The notes below the pieces were generated by a model, which was not told the origin of the DNA, searched no databases, and worked only from the letters and a program-made list of their open reading frames with translations. From NCBI RefSeq assembly GCF_003112515.1, contig NZ_BEVZ01000002.1, forward strand, positions 1,860,001-1,924,000: a DNA stretch of 64,000 nucleotides, read 5' to 3'. Below, in pieces: positions 62,952-64,000 of the stretch; the first letter of the stretch is position 1, and each line of letters opens with the position of its first letter. Made by a program: the position numbers and the translations under genes. Source of the DNA: Streptomyces fragilis. GTDB lineage: Bacteria > Actinomycetota > Actinomycetes > Streptomycetales > Streptomycetaceae.

Positions 62952-63980
62952 TCAGCCGGAGAACTCCACCGACAGGTGCTCCGACAGCGCGCCCAGGAAG
63001 TCCGCCGCGTCGAAGATCTCGCCGGCCGAGGCCACCCCCTTGGTGCGGACGCGGCCCGAGAGGATGCGCTCGACCGCCTCGACGGCCAGCGGGGCGGTCA
63101 CGGCGTAGATGTCCCGTCCCCGCGCCACCGCGCGGCGTTCGGCCCCGTCCCTGCGCACGACCACGTCGACCAGGAACGTCTGCGCCGAGCGGCCCCGCTC
63201 GTCGGAGGGCGAGGCGACGGGGGAGGGGGTGTCGGGGGAGGCGATGTCACGGGCGGCCTCGACGGTCATGTACGTGCGGACCTCGGGCACCCGCAGGTGG
63301 CTCGGCACGGTGACGATGTCGGCCATCGAGAACTCGCCGATGACGGCACGCCGCCCCATCGGCTCCGGGAAGCTCCAGGTCGTCGTGGGCGCCGCGTCGT
63401 CCCGGTACTCCAGGCGACCGGCGGAGTAGCGGACCCGGCGGCCGTCACGACGGCGGCGGGACACGGCGCCCGCGGCACGGGTGCCGGCCGTCGGGTGCCA
63501 GTGGTCCAGGCCGTACGCGATGTCCACCTCGTCGGCGGACGTCCAGTCCCCGAGCGCCGCGGTCACCAGCAGGTCGCCGAGTCCGCCGTAGAAGGCCATC
63601 GCGGGCACGACCACCGCGCCGGCCTCACGGGCACGCTCCGCGAACCGGTCGAACGTGTCGGCGTTGGCCTCGATCTCGGCCGCCACGTCCACGTAGGGGA
63701 TGCCCGCCCGCAACGCCGCCTCGACGACGGGCGCCGCCGTGTCGGCGAACGGGCCCGCGCAGTTCACGACGGCCGCCGTGCCGGCGAGCGCGCGGTCCAG
63801 GGAGGCGGCGTCGCCGGCGTCCGCCGGACGGGCCTCCAGACCACCCGCCGAGGCGGCGAACTCCTCGAGGCTCGCGGCGTTCCGCCCGCTGAGCACGGGG
63901 ATGAAGCCACGGGCCGCCAACTCGGCCACCACGAACCGGCCGGTGTCTCCGTACGCCCCGAACACCGCTACCTGGCGCAT
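62952..63980 (-). CDS. Saccharopine dehydrogenase-like NAD(P)-binding oxidoreductase
   Basis: 342 residues. The Rossmann fold opens with VAVFGAYGDTGRFVVAELAAR (GxxGxxG at about 8-14), followed by VVNCAGPFADTAAPVVEAAL and GIPYVDVAAEI, as in the saccharopine dehydrogenase/trans-acting enoyl reductase family. Catalytic features for lysine metabolism are absent and Streptomyces has many such proteins of unknown substrate. ATG at 63980 with GAAGGAG upstream. Last complete gene of the window. Confidence 0.88.
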   Translation of the reverse strand: MRQVAVFGAYGDTGRFVVAELAARGFIPVLSGRNAASLEEFAASAGGLEARPADAGDAASLDRALAGTAAVVNCAGPFADTAAPVVEAALRAGIPYVDVAAEIEANADTFDRFAERAREAGAVVVPAMAFYGGLGDLLVTAALGDWTSADEVDIAYGLDHWHPTAGTRAAGAVSRRRRDGRRVRYSAGRLEYRDDAAPTTTWSFPEPMGRRAVIGEFSMADIVTVPSHLRVPEVRTYMTVEAARDIASPDTPSPVASPSDERGRSAQTFLVDVVVRRDGAERRAVARGRDIYAVTAPLAVEAVERILSGRVRTKGVASAGEIFDAADFLGALSEHLSVEFSG

Positions 63981-64000
63981 GACTTCTCCTTCGTCACCGG

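Overview
The window is high-GC actinobacterial DNA, almost certainly a Streptomyces chromosome. The pointers are very strong GC bias at third codon positions, many GTG starts, Streptomyces-restricted families (DUF6233, DUF2332, DUF4865, an SpoIIE-type sensor phosphatase with an anti-sigma kinase domain), LacI-regulated sugar operons, and secreted cellulases with CBM2 modules. It is a chromosomal arm-like mix of carbon-utilisation loci and small accessory genes. I saw no rRNA, tRNA, CRISPR array, insertion sequence or prophage.

Layout. 1-5.5 kb: an iron/oxidative-stress group with a truncated ferredoxin-NADP reductase behind an iron box, a large-subunit catalase, a Dps ferritin and a small basic protein, followed by an SDR. 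5.6-12.1 kb: a multidomain sensor phosphatase, a few conserved small proteins, a divergent SDR/TetR pair and a PLP-dependent class V aminotransferase. 12.2-22.8 kb: a complete L-arabinose locus. araB-araA run one way and a YtfQ-type sugar ABC transporter (binding protein, ATPase, two permeases) runs the other way. A LacI-type repressor and araD complete it. Three near-identical copies of a 16-bp operator sit in the divergent araB/transporter control region and before araD, and a degenerate fourth lies between the repressor and araD. 22.8-34.3 kb: a minisatellite-like repeat, an MFS exporter, a sigma/anti-sigma-like pair followed by a secreted family 3 pectate lyase, an oxidoreductase/XRE pair, and a run of acetyltransferase, antibiotic-kinase-like and Nudix genes.

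34.3-40.3 kb: secreted polysaccharidases, namely a GH43 arabinanase-like enzyme and a divergent GH12/GH6 cellulase pair around a perfect TGGGAGCGCTCCCA CebR-type operator. 40.3-51.1 kb: mixed genes, including a MerR-PP2C fusion, a sirtuin, two tiny membrane proteins, a MerR/aldo-keto reductase operon, an orphan binding-protein-like gene, a vanadium-haloperoxidase-like protein and an FMN-reductase/GNAT fusion divergent from a MarR gene. 51.4-57.6 kb: a LacI regulator and a beta-glucoside ABC operon ending in a GH1 beta-glucosidase, controlled by two TGGGAACGTTCCCA operators. 57.7-64 kb: Streptomyces-specific unknowns, a TetR, a HAD hydrolase coupled to a streptomycin-adenylyltransferase-like gene, and a saccharopine-dehydrogenase-like protein.

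Together the central genes read as a plant cell-wall degradation region. Secreted pectate lyase, arabinanase and cellulases release arabinose and cello-oligosaccharides, two LacI-controlled ABC importers take the sugars up, and AraBAD or the cytoplasmic beta-glucosidase process them. The importer near 53-56 kb has no ATPase gene and probably shares one encoded elsewhere.
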